64,000 nt of DNA from Arabiibacter massiliensis (GCF_900169505.1 NZ_LT827021.1:992001-1056000); one strand, 5' to 3'; positions 1-8,477 are shown, counted from the stretch's first letter. The notes: generated from the sequence alone by a model not told the origin. Numbers and translations are program-made.

Positions 1-257
1 ACCGGGCCCTGCACCGCCTCGAGCACCTCGAGCAGCGTGACCTCGGCCGGGTCGCAGTTGAGCGCGAGCCCGCCCCGCGCGCCGCGCACCGTCTTGATGA
101 GGCCGCCCTTCACCAGGTCGTGCTGGATGCTGCGCGCGAACGCGTAGGGGATGCCCTCCTCCTCCGCGATGTCGGAGACGGAGACGTACGACTCGCCGCT
201 CTTGTAGGCGGCGCGCAGGATGCGGCAGGCGTAATCGCAACGGCGCGTGATGTCCAT
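1..257 (-). CDS. Rrf2-family transcriptional regulator, N-terminal part (cut by window edge)
   Basis: The translation begins MDITRRCDYACRILRAA and contains a winged helix-turn-helix with the Rrf2 pattern: a short N-terminal helix, 'VSVSDIAEEEGIPYAFARSI', then 'LVKGGLIKTVRGARGG'. The gene runs off the left end of the window, so about 85 residues are visible and the sensory C-terminus is not. Rrf2 proteins such as IscR and NsrR often carry three cysteines for an Fe-S cluster further on, which cannot be checked here. The ATG at 257 lies three bases past the stop of the upstream gene, so the two are almost certainly one transcript. The regulated genes cannot be inferred. Confidence 0.85.
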   Translation of the reverse strand, partial: MDITRRCDYACRILRAAYKSGESYVSVSDIAEEEGIPYAFARSIQHDLVKGGLIKTVRGARGGLALNCDPAEVTLLEVLEAVQGP

Positions 258-260
258 CAG

Positions 261-1799
261 CTAGCTTTCCTTCCCGTTGAGCAGGTCCTCGAGGTTCTCG
301 AGGTCCCGCCTGAAATCGTCGACGACGGCCTCCTCGAGGGCCTTGTACTCCTCGGAGTCGAGCGGCTGGTAGGCCGCCAGCTTGTCGTAGAGGTTGTCGG
401 CGGTCACCGGCACGTAGCGCCGCGCCACGAGGCTTGCCTTGTAGGCCTCCTCGATGGCCTCGCGGGCCGCCATGTACATATCGTAGCGCGGCATCTGCGA
501 CGAGTAGCGCACGAGCGCCACGCGGTCGATGCCCCGGACGGAGGGGTGCTCGCGGGCTATCTCCATCCAGATGTCGGCGCGCTCGGAGTCGGTGGGGTAA
601 TCGATGTCCACCACCGACAGCGGCTCGAGCAGGTCGAAGAAGAACGGATCGATCTCGCCCGCCTCGGCCGCGGACGCCAGCACGTACACGTCGGGGTTCT
701 CCGCCGCCGAGCGGATGAGGCTGATGGCCTCGCGCGCCCCGCGCGAGAGACTGGCCATGAGGAAGCCGCCGAAGTCGTCGGAGGGGTCGCCCATCGGCGA
801 TATCCACAGGTCGAGGTCCTCGAGCATGAGCACGCCCGGCCCCTCGAAGGCGTTGCGCGCGCCGTTGAGCTGGGGCTGGCGGTCGGCCTGCGCCATGACG
901 CAGAGCACCGGCATGCCCTGGAGGTTCTCCTCCATGTGCATGCGGATGGCGGGCAGGTTGAGCTCGCCGAGCGTGGCGGCCATGAAGCGGTTCGCATCCT
1001 CACGCGCCGGCGAGCGGAACAGCAGCGCGTCGGAGGCGGGCATGCGGTCGAGCCCATGGCGAGCGTTGAGCAGCGCGACGAGCTCCTGGAAGCGCGGGTC
1101 CTTCTGCATGCCCACGCCGAAGTCGCGCATGAGGGCCACCGTCTCGTCGTAGCCGACCAGCTCGTCGTAGGTGATGCGCTCCATCGACGACAGGACCGCG
1201 TCGGCATCGGGACCCATCCCGCTTGCGCGCGCGACGGCCTCGAGGGCCTTGCCCATCGCCTCGGGGTCGTCCTGCGCCGAGGCGTCCGCCGCGTCGGAAC
1301 CCTCAGGGCCGTCGGCCTCCTCCACCGCCACGGCGCTCGCAGCCGGGGCCGGGGCCGTCACGTGCTCCACCCGCATGAGGGGCGCGCCGTCAAGCCCCAG
1401 GAAGTCCTGGGAGATCATGTCGGTCATGTCCTCGAGGTCTTCGCGCGTCAGGCCGAACTCCTCGAGCTTGTCGAGCGCGAGCCGCTGCAGCTGGTCGGCG
1501 CAGGCGGCGATCTCCTCCTGGTTGAGGTAGGGCTCGAGCCGCTCGAAGGCGTACTCGGCGATGGAGCGCTCCTTGAGCGTGCAGGCCAGGCTCCACGCCT
1601 GCTTGAGGCCGTCGACCGCCTCCTCCTCCGGCGGCGTGCCGTCGTTGCGCTGCGCGCGCTCGAACGCCGCCAGGTACAGGTGCATGCCGAGCACGGCGTC
1701 GCCCGACGCGCAGGCCGCAGCGGCGCTGCGCAGGTACTCGGCAAAGGAATCGTGCTCGTCGTTGTGGCTGGGCGAGCTGTTCGCGTCGTTCTCAAACAT
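261..1799 (-). CDS. AAA+-like protein with degenerate nucleotide-binding motifs (unknown function)
   Basis: This 512-residue protein has an acidic helical N-terminal half and a C-terminal half laid out like an AAA+ module. Where the P-loop should be (around residue 260) the sequence reads LLFRSPAREDANRFM, lacking the GxxxxGK[ST] lysine. A Walker-B-like strand, VLMLEDLDLW, follows near residue 325. The end (DYPTDSERADIWMEIAREHP and the following helices) resembles the AAA+ lid. ATP hydrolysis is therefore doubtful, and a scaffold role or a partner of a true ATPase is possible. The ATG at 1799 was chosen because a perfect AGGAGG lies just upstream; the frame stays open above it. It is co-transcribed with the downstream Rrf2 gene. 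I do not recognise a named family. Confidence 0.75.
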   Translation of the reverse strand: MFENDANSSPSHNDEHDSFAEYLRSAAAACASGDAVLGMHLYLAAFERAQRNDGTPPEEEAVDGLKQAWSLACTLKERSIAEYAFERLEPYLNQEEIAACADQLQRLALDKLEEFGLTREDLEDMTDMISQDFLGLDGAPLMRVEHVTAPAPAASAVAVEEADGPEGSDAADASAQDDPEAMGKALEAVARASGMGPDADAVLSSMERITYDELVGYDETVALMRDFGVGMQKDPRFQELVALLNARHGLDRMPASDALLFRSPAREDANRFMAATLGELNLPAIRMHMEENLQGMPVLCVMAQADRQPQLNGARNAFEGPGVLMLEDLDLWISPMGDPSDDFGGFLMASLSRGAREAISLIRSAAENPDVYVLASAAEAGEIDPFFFDLLEPLSVVDIDYPTDSERADIWMEIAREHPSVRGIDRVALVRYSSQMPRYDMYMAAREAIEEAYKASLVARRYVPVTADNLYDKLAAYQPLDSEEYKALEEAVVDDFRRDLENLEDLLNGKES

Positions 1800-1951
1800 G
1801 GACCCAACCTCCTTTGTTATGGGAACATCACTGTCAATGTCGATATGCCTATGTTCAGGTCGCATTTTACCGAAGAACCCCCGCCCCGCACAGGGGGCCT
1901 CCCAAACACCACAATTCGTAACGCTGCCGTTGAGCCTCAGCCGAGCCCCTT

Positions 1952-2123
1952 GTCATCCTAGCGGAGCGCCGAAGGCGCGAAGTCGAAGGATCCCGCGCGG
2001 CGACAGCAGGACGTCTCACGGCTGGCGCCGCATGGGATCCTTCGACTCGCTTCGCTCGCTCAGGATGACAAAAGGAAGCTTCGCTCGCCCAGGATGACAA
2101 AAGGAAGCTTCGCTCGCCCAGAC
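1952..2123. repeat. Dispersed palindromic repeat, 'GTCATCCT...AGGATGAC' type, with tandem tail
   Basis: The element begins GTCATCCTAGCGGAGCG, runs through GTCGAAGGATCC, a core of about 40 bases, and then the inverse arm GGATCCTTCGACTCGC to AGGATGAC at 2069. It is followed by two near-identical 29-base tail units (about 2063-2123). Other copies in the window are at 42620-42833, 56229-56345 and, as a half copy inside a gene, 15281-15323. No protein is encoded. Confidence 0.85.
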
Positions 2124-2160
2124 AAAAAGAAGACGGCGACCCCCCCCCAGCGAAACGGCA

Positions 2161-2293
2161 ACCGTTTTCCGAGGGAGCGCCCGGCGGCATCCATAAGCGA
2201 GTTCCGCACGAGCCGAACAGCCCAGCGGGCTGTTCGTGCGAGCTCAGGACTGCCGAGCGTTGGATGCCGCCGGGCGCTCCCTCGGAAAACGGT
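2161..2293. repeat. Long inverted repeat downstream of the HAD gene
   Basis: The 33 bases at 2161-2193 are the exact reverse complement of 2261-2293. Inside lies a second hairpin formed by GAACAGCCC and GGGCTGTTC. The structure begins two bases beyond the stop codon of the HAD gene, so on the minus strand it would form a very stable RNA hairpin. It could stop transcription or protect the 3' end of the exporter operon. There is no clear U-run, so classical intrinsic termination is unproven. Confidence 0.75.
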
Positions 2294-2294
2294 C

Positions 2295-3014
2295 CTACCA
2301 GTCGAGCACCGTCCAGCCTTGGGCGCGGGCCGTGCGCGACAGCGGGCGGTCGGGCGACACCGCATAGGCGTGCTCGGCGGCCGAGAGCACCGCGCGGTCG
2401 GAATGGTGGTCGCCGTAGGCGCTGTCCAGCACCCAGTTGCCGGGCCCGAAGCGCTCGTCGCCGAAGCGCTTCACGGCCGCGAGCTTCTCCTGCCCCTCCA
2501 CGGGGCGCCCTTCCACCTCGCGCGTATACGTGCCGTCCGGCGCGATGCGCATGCGCGTGGAAATCTGGTTCTCGAAGGGGTGGTGCTCCATGGCGCGCAG
2601 GATGATGGGCTCGAACGTGGCCGAGATCACCACGACGGTGTCGCCGCGCTCGGCGTGCGCGCGCATGGCCGCGTCGGCCTCCGGGCGGAACACGGGCGCG
2701 ATGCGCTCGTCGTAGAACCTCGCCAGGAAGGCGTCCACCTCCTCGGCCGGCTTGCCCTCGAAGGCGGTGAACACGAGCCCGCGCACGGCCGCCTCGTTCT
2801 GCGGCAGACGCAGCTTGTAGGCCGCCGCCCACAGAAGGATGCGCGCGAGGATGCGCTTCTTCAGCATCCGCTCGCCCATCAGGTGCGACACGAGCAGCAC
2901 CGGCGAGTTGCCCTCGATGCTCGTGCCGTCGAAATCGAACACGGCGAGCCGCGCCTTCCCCTCAGGCGCGGCCTCCCCGTGATTGCCAGTCTCCTCGGTC
3001 CCCGTGTGGGACAT
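2295..3014 (-). CDS. HAD-superfamily IB phosphatase (SerB-like)
   Basis: The 239-residue product shows the HAD motifs in order. Motif I is AVFDFDGTSIEG (DxDGT nucleophile), motif II is VVVISATFEP, and the C-terminal region VLDSAYGDHHSDRAVL holds the Mg2+-binding acidic residues as a GDHHSD variant of the usual GDxxxD. The helical cap between motifs I and II is typical of subclass IB hydrolases (HAD-IB, including phosphoserine phosphatases). The natural substrate cannot be read from sequence. The start at 3014 has GGGAGGGTGG upstream; the longer open frame has no support. It is the last gene of the MarR-ABC-ABC-HAD operon, 49 bases after the second transporter gene. Confidence 0.85.
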   Translation of the reverse strand: MSHTGTEETGNHGEAAPEGKARLAVFDFDGTSIEGNSPVLLVSHLMGERMLKKRILARILLWAAAYKLRLPQNEAAVRGLVFTAFEGKPAEEVDAFLARFYDERIAPVFRPEADAAMRAHAERGDTVVVISATFEPIILRAMEHHPFENQISTRMRIAPDGTYTREVEGRPVEGQEKLAAVKRFGDERFGPGNWVLDSAYGDHHSDRAVLSAAEHAYAVSPDRPLSRTARAQGWTVLDW

Positions 3015-3063
3015 GCGGCGCCACCCTCCCGTTCGGCGGAGCGGCGCCGCGTCCCCCGCGCGC

Positions 3064-4932
3064 CTAGCCCTCCGCCTCGTCGATAGTCTCAGCGAACTGT
3101 GAATTATACAGCTCCGCGTAGAAACCGCCAAGTTCAAGCAGTTGTTCATGCGTACCCTGTTCCACGATGTCGCCGTGCGCCATCACCAGGATGAGGTTCG
3201 CTGATCTGATGGTGGACAGCCGATGCGCGATGACGAACGAGGTGCGCCCGGCCATGAGGTTGTCCATGGCCTTCTGGATGCGCTCCTCGGTGCGCGTGTC
3301 CACGCTGGAGGTGGCCTCGTCCAGGATGAGCATGCGCCGGTCGGCCAGGATGGCACGCGCGATGGTGAGCAGCTGCCGCTGGCCGCTGCTGATGTTGCTC
3401 GCGTCCTCGTTGATCTCGGTGTCGTAGCCCTGGGGCAGCGTCTGGATGAAGTGGTGCACGTAGGCCGCGCGCGCCGCCGCCTCCACCTCCGCATCGGTGG
3501 CGTCCAGCTTGCCGTAGCGGATGTTGTCGCGGATGGTGCCGTGGAAGAGCCACGTGTCCTGCAGCACCATGCCGAAGAGGCTGCGCAAATCGTCGCGGGC
3601 GAAGTCGCGCACATCCACGCCGCCGACGCGGATGGCGCCGCCCTGCACGTCGTAGAAGCGCATGAGCAGCTTCACCATGGTGGTCTTGCCGGCGCCTGTG
3701 GGGCCGACGAGCGCGACGGTCTGGCCCTCGGTCACGCGCGCCGAGAAGTCCTTGATCACCGGCTTCTCCGGATCGTAGCCGAAGCGCACGTGGTCGAACT
3801 CCACCTCGCACTCCACGTCGGCCGTGCGCGCGGTGGCGCGGTCGGGCTCCTCCTCCGGCGCCTCGAGGAACGCGAAGATGCGCTCGGCCGCGGCGGCCAT
3901 CTGCTGCAGGACGTTGCTCACCTGCGTGAGCTGGGTGATGGGCTGCGTGAAGTTCTTCACGTACTGGATGAACGCCTGGATGTCGCCCACCGTGATGACA
4001 CCCTGCACGGCCAGGAAGCTGCCCGTGATGGCCACGGCCACGTAACCTAAGTTGCCCACGAAGTTCATGATGGGCTGCATGAGGCCGCTCACGAACTGGC
4101 TCTTCCACGCCGAGTTGTACAGGCGCGCGTTCGTCTCGTTGAAATTATCCACCGTGCCGTCCTCGCGGTTGAACGCGCGCACGATGGCGTGGCCGGAGAA
4201 CGTCTCCTCCACGATGCCGTTGATCTCGCCGAGCGTGTTCTGCTGCGCGACGAAGAACTTCTGCGAGCGCTTCACCACCACCATGATGAGCACCACCGAG
4301 ATGGGCAGGATGACCACCGTCACCAGCGTCATGAGCGGGTTGATGGTGAGCATCATGATGAGCACGCCGATGATGGTGGTGGTGGACGTGATGAGCTGCG
4401 TCACGCCCTGGTTCAGGCTCTGGCCGAGCGTGTCCACGTCGTTGGTGATGCGCGAGAGGGTGTCGCCCACGCTCGTTCGCTCGAAGTAGCCCATGGGCAT
4501 GCGGTCGATCTTCTCCGCGATGCTTCGGCGCAGCTCGTAGCTCGTGCGCTGCGACACCGACGACATGATCCAGCCCTGCACGAACGAGCACGCTGCGGAG
4601 AACAGGTAGAGCCCCAGCGTGAACAGGAGGATCTGCGCGATGGCGTCGAAGTCGATGCCGCCCGTGCCGTCGATCTTGGCCACGATGCCGTTGAAGAGCT
4701 CGGTCGTGGCCGTGGAGAGCACCTTGGGCCCCACGATGTTGAACACCGTCGAGCCGATGGCGAACACGCCCACCACCACGAGCGCCGCCTTGAAGCGCCC
4801 CATGAAGGCGATCATCTTCTTGAGGGTGCCCTTGAAGTCCTTCGGCTTCTCGCCGGGCATCATGCGCCCGCCGGGGCCGTGGCCGCTGCCGGGGCCGCGG
4901 CGGGGCCGATGCGTCTGATTCTGCGCGCTCAT
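3064..4932 (-). CDS. ABC exporter half-transporter, consensus-Glu subunit of a heterodimer
   Basis: The 622-residue protein has an N-terminal proline/glycine-rich cytoplasmic tail, six membrane helices (about residues 50-330) and a C-terminal nucleotide-binding domain. That domain has Walker A LVGPTGAGKTT, Walker B MLILDEATSSVD with the catalytic Glu, and an altered signature, ISSGQ instead of LSGGQ. Its start codon overlaps the stop of the preceding transporter gene (ATGA). The partner carries the opposite defects, so the two should form one asymmetric exporter of the TM287/288 or LmrCD type. Substrate is unknown; control by an adjacent MarR repressor suggests a drug, bile component or other toxic organic compound. 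Confidence 0.92.
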   Translation of the reverse strand: MSAQNQTHRPRRGPGSGHGPGGRMMPGEKPKDFKGTLKKMIAFMGRFKAALVVVGVFAIGSTVFNIVGPKVLSTATTELFNGIVAKIDGTGGIDFDAIAQILLFTLGLYLFSAACSFVQGWIMSSVSQRTSYELRRSIAEKIDRMPMGYFERTSVGDTLSRITNDVDTLGQSLNQGVTQLITSTTTIIGVLIMMLTINPLMTLVTVVILPISVVLIMVVVKRSQKFFVAQQNTLGEINGIVEETFSGHAIVRAFNREDGTVDNFNETNARLYNSAWKSQFVSGLMQPIMNFVGNLGYVAVAITGSFLAVQGVITVGDIQAFIQYVKNFTQPITQLTQVSNVLQQMAAAAERIFAFLEAPEEEPDRATARTADVECEVEFDHVRFGYDPEKPVIKDFSARVTEGQTVALVGPTGAGKTTMVKLLMRFYDVQGGAIRVGGVDVRDFARDDLRSLFGMVLQDTWLFHGTIRDNIRYGKLDATDAEVEAAARAAYVHHFIQTLPQGYDTEINEDASNISSGQRQLLTIARAILADRRMLILDEATSSVDTRTEERIQKAMDNLMAGRTSFVIAHRLSTIRSANLILVMAHGDIVEQGTHEQLLELGGFYAELYNSQFAETIDEAEG

Positions 4933-7091
4933 GCTGCATCACCCCCGTTCAGCTCGGCTTCCGAGAGCTGCGACATCGCGATCTCCCGGTACTCCTCGCA
5001 GGTGCGCATGAGCTCCTCGTGCGTGCCCTGGCCGACGACCCGGCCGTCCTCGAGCACCACGATGAGGTCGGCGTGCAGCACCGTGGAGATGCGCTGCGCC
5101 ACGATGACCACGGTCTTGCCGCCCAGGCGCGTGTGCAGCTGTTGGCGAAGCGCCGCGTCGGTCTTGTAATCGAGCGCCGAGAAGCTGTCGTCGAAGAGGT
5201 AGGCGCGCGCCTCGGTGGCGAGCGCGCGGGCGATGGCCAGGCGCTGGCGCTGGCCGCCCGACACGTTCGTGCCGCCTTGGGACACCTCCGAGGCGAGGCC
5301 CTCCTCCTTCGAGGCGATGAACTCGGAGGCCTGGGCGATGTCGGCCGCCTCCTCCACGCGCTCGCGCGGCATGGCCTCGTCGGCGTAGGCGATGTTCGAC
5401 TCGATGGTGCCGCTGAACAGAAACGCCTTCTGCGGCACGTAGCCCAGCTGGGCGCGTAGGGCCTCCTGGCTCACGTCGCGCACGTCGATGCCGTCAACGG
5501 TGATGGAGCCGCAGGTCACGTCGTAGAAGCGCTCGATGAGCTTGACCACCGTCGACTTGCCGGAGCCCGTGGAGCCGATGATGGCCGTGGTCTTGCCCGG
5601 CTCGGCGGTGAAGTCGATGTGCTCGAGCACGCATTCAGCCGAGTCGCCGTACTTGAAGCTCACGTCGTTGAACGCGATGGTCGCGCCGCCCGCGCTCGCG
5701 GAGAGCTCCGCATCGCGCGCGGCGGCGGGATCGGGATCGCAGATGGTGGGCCTCGTGTCGAGCACCTCGTTCACGCGCTGGGCGGCCACGTCGGCGCGCG
5801 GCAGCATGATGGATATCATCCCTATCATGAGGAAGCTCATGATGATGACCATGGCGTAGGTGATGAACGCGATGAGGTCGCCCGTCTGGATGGCGCCCGT
5901 GTCGATGTAGCTGCCGCCCACCCATACGATGAGCACGCTCACGCCGTTCATGATGAGCATCATCAGCGGCATCATGAACGTCATGACGCGGTTCGTGAAC
6001 AGCTGCGTCTTCATGAGGCGCGTGGAGGCCTCGTCGAAGCGCTCCTCCTCGAAGGGCTGGCGGTCGAACGCGCGGATGACGGGCAGGCCCGTGAGCATCT
6101 CGCGCGACACGAGGTTCACGCGGTCGATGAGCTTCTGCATGATCTTGAACTTGGGCATGGCCACCTTCATGAGCACCACGATGAGGATGCCGATGACCGC
6201 CACGGCCAGCACGATGATCCAGCTCATGGCCAGGTTCGTGCGCGACACCATGATGATGCCGCCGATGGCGAGGATGGGCGAGTACAGCACCATGCGCAGG
6301 AGCATGACGGTGACCATCTGGATGAGCTGCACGTCGTTGGTGCCGCGCGTGATGAGCGAGGCGGCCGAGAACGACTGCACCTCGGCGTCCGAGAACGACA
6401 CGACGCGCCTAAACAGCTTCGCGCGCAGCGTCGCGCCCACCTTGGCGGCCGTGCGCGAGGCGATGAAGCCCACGAGGACGGCAACCGCCATGCCGAGCGC
6501 GGCGAGCCCGAGCATGATGAGGCCCACGCGCACGAGGTAGCGCATCTGCATGTCGGAGAGGTTGTAGCCGAGCGCCTCGTACTCGGCGCGGGCGGCGGCG
6601 ATGGCCTGCTGCTCCACGATGGAGTCGCTCGCGTCGCCGAGCTTCGACTTCGCCTCGTCGAGCATGCCGAGGATGTCCTGCTTCTGCACGGCGCCCGCCT
6701 TGTAGGCCTGCAGGGCCTGGTCCAGGTCGAGGTCGGGCATCTGCTGGGAGTAGTGGACGGCCACCAGCGGCATCGCCACCATTCGGTCGAGCTCGTTTTG
6801 CTCGCGCTCGCCCTGGGCGTTCAGCTTGTAGGTGCCCTGGTCGGTCTCGTCGTAGGCGGCTTCGAAGGTGCGCTCGTCGGCCTCGGGCAGCATCATGGCC
6901 ACGAGGTCGTGGGTACGGGCCGTCATCTCCTCGGTAGCGGCGTGCTCCACGCCCGACTGCTGGATGCCCACGTCCACTATCTTGGACGTGTAGTTGGGAA
7001 GCGCAAGGTCGGTGAACGCCTGCACGATGAGCAGGCACACGATGAGCGCCACCGCCAGCTTGCAGTGTTTGAGATAGCGTATTATGCGCAC
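4929..7091 (-). CDS. ABC exporter half-transporter, degenerate-site subunit with large external domain
   Basis: At 720 residues this is longer than a usual half-exporter. About 160 extra residues lie between membrane helix 1 (about 12-30) and helix 2 (about 190-210), predicted to face outward. The nucleotide-binding domain has Walker A IIGSTGSGKST, a canonical signature VSGGQ, and Walker B AYLFDDSFSALD, in which the catalytic Glu is Asp. In the heterodimer this Asp and the partner's ISSGQ signature fall in the same composite ATP site, the expected degenerate site. The start is GTG at 7091, overlapping the end of the MarR gene by ten bases, so translation is probably coupled. Confidence 0.92.
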   Translation of the reverse strand: MRIIRYLKHCKLAVALIVCLLIVQAFTDLALPNYTSKIVDVGIQQSGVEHAATEEMTARTHDLVAMMLPEADERTFEAAYDETDQGTYKLNAQGEREQNELDRMVAMPLVAVHYSQQMPDLDLDQALQAYKAGAVQKQDILGMLDEAKSKLGDASDSIVEQQAIAAARAEYEALGYNLSDMQMRYLVRVGLIMLGLAALGMAVAVLVGFIASRTAAKVGATLRAKLFRRVVSFSDAEVQSFSAASLITRGTNDVQLIQMVTVMLLRMVLYSPILAIGGIIMVSRTNLAMSWIIVLAVAVIGILIVVLMKVAMPKFKIMQKLIDRVNLVSREMLTGLPVIRAFDRQPFEEERFDEASTRLMKTQLFTNRVMTFMMPLMMLIMNGVSVLIVWVGGSYIDTGAIQTGDLIAFITYAMVIIMSFLMIGMISIMLPRADVAAQRVNEVLDTRPTICDPDPAAARDAELSASAGGATIAFNDVSFKYGDSAECVLEHIDFTAEPGKTTAIIGSTGSGKSTVVKLIERFYDVTCGSITVDGIDVRDVSQEALRAQLGYVPQKAFLFSGTIESNIAYADEAMPRERVEEAADIAQASEFIASKEEGLASEVSQGGTNVSGGQRQRLAIARALATEARAYLFDDSFSALDYKTDAALRQQLHTRLGGKTVVIVAQRISTVLHADLIVVLEDGRVVGQGTHEELMRTCEEYREIAMSQLSEAELNGGDAA

Positions 7092-7567
7092 GGGGCGTCG
7101 CCCCCTTCGTCGTGTGGCGCAGCCGGGGCGGCGCCTTCGTGGAACTCCACGACCTTGCGCAGGATGCGCACGAGGTGGCGCACGTCCTCCTCGCCCACGT
7201 GGGCCATGACCTCGTCCATGTGCGCGCTGTGGAGCCTGCGGCCCTCGGCGGCCAGGCGCTCGCCCTCGTCCGTGAGGCTCACGGTGATGCCGCGGTAGTC
7301 GTCGCCGGAGCGGCGGCGCTCGATGAGCCCCTTTTCCTCGAGCGACTTGAACGCCTGCGAGAGCGCGCTCGGCGTGGTGTGCGCGAACTCCGCGATGCGG
7401 CCGGGACGGGTCTCCCCGTGGCAGCGCCGCATCTCATCGACGGCCATCATCGTGCGCGCCTCGAGCGGCGTGACGCCGTCGGGCGTCGGCGGCGTGATGC
7501 GGCTGTGGCGCATGCGCTGCATGAGCCCGTACAGCTCGCGCTTCGTCTGGGCGAAGGATTCCTTCAT
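7082..7567 (-). CDS. MarR-family transcriptional repressor of the exporter operon
   Basis: The 161-residue protein has the MarR winged helix: 'RIAEFAHTTPSALSQAFKSLEEKGLIERRRSGDDYRGITVSLTDEGERL' contains the recognition helix and the wing with its conserved D-R pair. Flanking helices form the dimer interface. It is the first gene of the operon and overlaps the first ABC gene, the usual arrangement for an autoregulated efflux system. Two palindromes in its upstream region (7601-7613 and 7631-7645) are likely operators. The ATG at 7567 has GGGAGGG a few bases upstream. Confidence 0.9.
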   Translation of the reverse strand: MKESFAQTKRELYGLMQRMRHSRITPPTPDGVTPLEARTMMAVDEMRRCHGETRPGRIAEFAHTTPSALSQAFKSLEEKGLIERRRSGDDYRGITVSLTDEGERLAAEGRRLHSAHMDEVMAHVGEEDVRHLVRILRKVVEFHEGAAPAAPHDEGGDAPCA

Positions 7568-7600
7568 GGGCCCTCCCTTGCGATCGAACGTCAGTTACAA

Positions 7601-7645
7601 TTTAGTTGCTAAACTTTACCACATGATAAGTTTTAGTTACTAAAA
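7601..7645. promoter_or_regulatory. Paired palindromic operators, probable MarR sites
   Basis: TTTAGTTGCTAAA (7601-7613) and TTTTAGTTACTAAAA (7631-7645) are perfect palindromes of the same TTTAG-N3-CTAAA form. Their centres are about 31 bases apart, near three helical turns. They sit in an AT-rich stretch 34-78 bases before the marR start. Binding on one face of the helix by two dimers is an inference. Confidence 0.75.
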
Positions 7646-7732
7646 TGTTTTCAAGAGCACAGAACCTGCACGCCTGGCGGGGCGGGCGTGGGCGGGCGAC
7701 GAGGCGGGCCGGGATTTTCTCGAAATAGGGTA

Positions 7733-7761
7733 TTGCGCGGGAGGGCTTCACCCGGTAGAAT
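7733..7761 (+). promoter_or_regulatory. Promoter of first tRNA-Asp gene
   Basis: TTGCGC at 7733-7738 and TAGAAT at 7756-7761 are separated by 17 bases, and the tRNA begins about 20 bases further on. The same hexamers and spacing stand before the second tRNA-Asp gene (about 14295-14325), although the spacer sequence between them differs. Confidence 0.65.
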
Positions 7762-7781
7762 AATCCGCGCTGCTAAAGCAC

Positions 7782-7858
<77 letters not shown>

Positions 7859-7869
7859 TCCTGCTTGCG

Positions 7870-7895
7870 AAGCCCGCCCATCCGGCGGGCTTTTT
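7870..7895 (+). terminator. Intrinsic terminator after tRNA-Asp copy 1
   Basis: AAGCCCGCC and GGCGGGCTT form a GC-rich stem with a short loop (CATCC), followed by TTTTT. The same hairpin follows tRNA-Asp copy 2. Confidence 0.9.
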
Positions 7896-7931
7896 CATGT
7901 CCGGGCCGCGCTCCCCCTCAAGAAGCCTGCG

Positions 7932-8195
7932 TCATTTTTCCAAGTGAAGCACGCCATTCTCAGCATCCGCGATAAGAGCGCTGAGCGCCACGTCCAAGGC
8001 GGAAGCCAGTTTGAGCATGGTCGAGGCCATAAGGTTGCGCTTGCCAATTTCGATTTCGCGCAGATGCGAGTTCTCTATACCCGACATGCGGGCGAAGGCG
8101 CGTTGAGACATCCCGAGCGCGACCCTGCGCCGAGCTACAACGCTCCCGAAAGCGCGACGAAATTCATCGTCGGATATGCGGCTCCTGCCATCCAT
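7932..8195 (-). CDS. Small XRE-family helix-turn-helix DNA-binding protein
   Basis: The 87-residue product is essentially one Cro/CI-type HTH domain: 'RVALGMSQRAFARMSGIENS' followed by 'LREIEIGKRNLMASTMLKLASALDVALSALI'. Such single-domain proteins are usually repressors of neighbouring mobile or toxin genes. I placed the start at ATG 8195 (MDGRSRISDDEF) because everything upstream in frame lacks homology-like character; the ribosome-binding site is weak (GGGAG about 14 bases away). It is the first gene inside the tRNA-bracketed block and points toward the tRNA. Confidence 0.8.
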   Translation of the reverse strand: MDGRSRISDDEFRRAFGSVVARRRVALGMSQRAFARMSGIENSHLREIEIGKRNLMASTMLKLASALDVALSALIADAENGVLHLEK

Positions 8196-8377
8196 GGGTA
8201 AAGGGTAAGCTCCCGCGAAAATTTGATGTGGTGACGCTTCCCTACAGTTGGTATCATGTAATGCATAGGTGGAGGCAAGAACACCCGACGGCAAACGACC
8301 GCTGGCGGCACCTGCGCAGGAGGGATCGCCGCCCTCTGCCGGCATCGGAGAAAGGGGGTTCGTGGTGAAACGCGGTA

Positions 8378-8406
8378 TCGACCAGCGCGCAAATCGGGGG
8401 TATACT
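8378..8406 (+). promoter_or_regulatory. Promoter before a structured leader or small RNA
   Basis: TCGACC (8378-8383) and TATACT (8401-8406) are spaced by 17 bases. The expected start of transcription, near 8412, coincides with the first base of the hairpin structure at 8413. Confidence 0.5.
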
Positions 8407-8411
8407 ATTGC

Positions 8412-8477
8412 AGGAGCCAACGTTCATGTACGTCCCGGGCAATTGGTGCCCGGCATCCAGCATGATAAGTTGGCTCC
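8412..8477 (+). ncRNA. Structured RNA element, unassigned (leader or small RNA)
   Basis: GGAGCCAAC at 8413-8421 pairs perfectly with GTTGGCTCC at 8469-8477. The enclosed region contains a second perfect hairpin, CCGGGCA and TGCCCGG around ATTGG. The structure sits exactly where transcription from the promoter at 8378-8406 should begin, and about 220 bases before the start of the repeat-rich surface-protein gene. It could be a 5' leader of that gene or a free small RNA. It matches no riboswitch class I know. The rest of the 8196-8696 gap holds no convincing gene; a small GTTTC-GGT-GAAAC hairpin lies at 8508-8520. Confidence 0.4.

Noticed and set aside
120-1961. Long plus-strand open frame opposite the AAA+-like gene
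   Set aside because: It is the antisense of a gene with a good ribosome site and coding character. The translation is His/Arg/Val-rich low complexity, typical of antisense frames in high-G+C DNA. The same reasoning removes the long plus-strand frames over mre, hydrogenase, addAB and the fused oxidoreductase.
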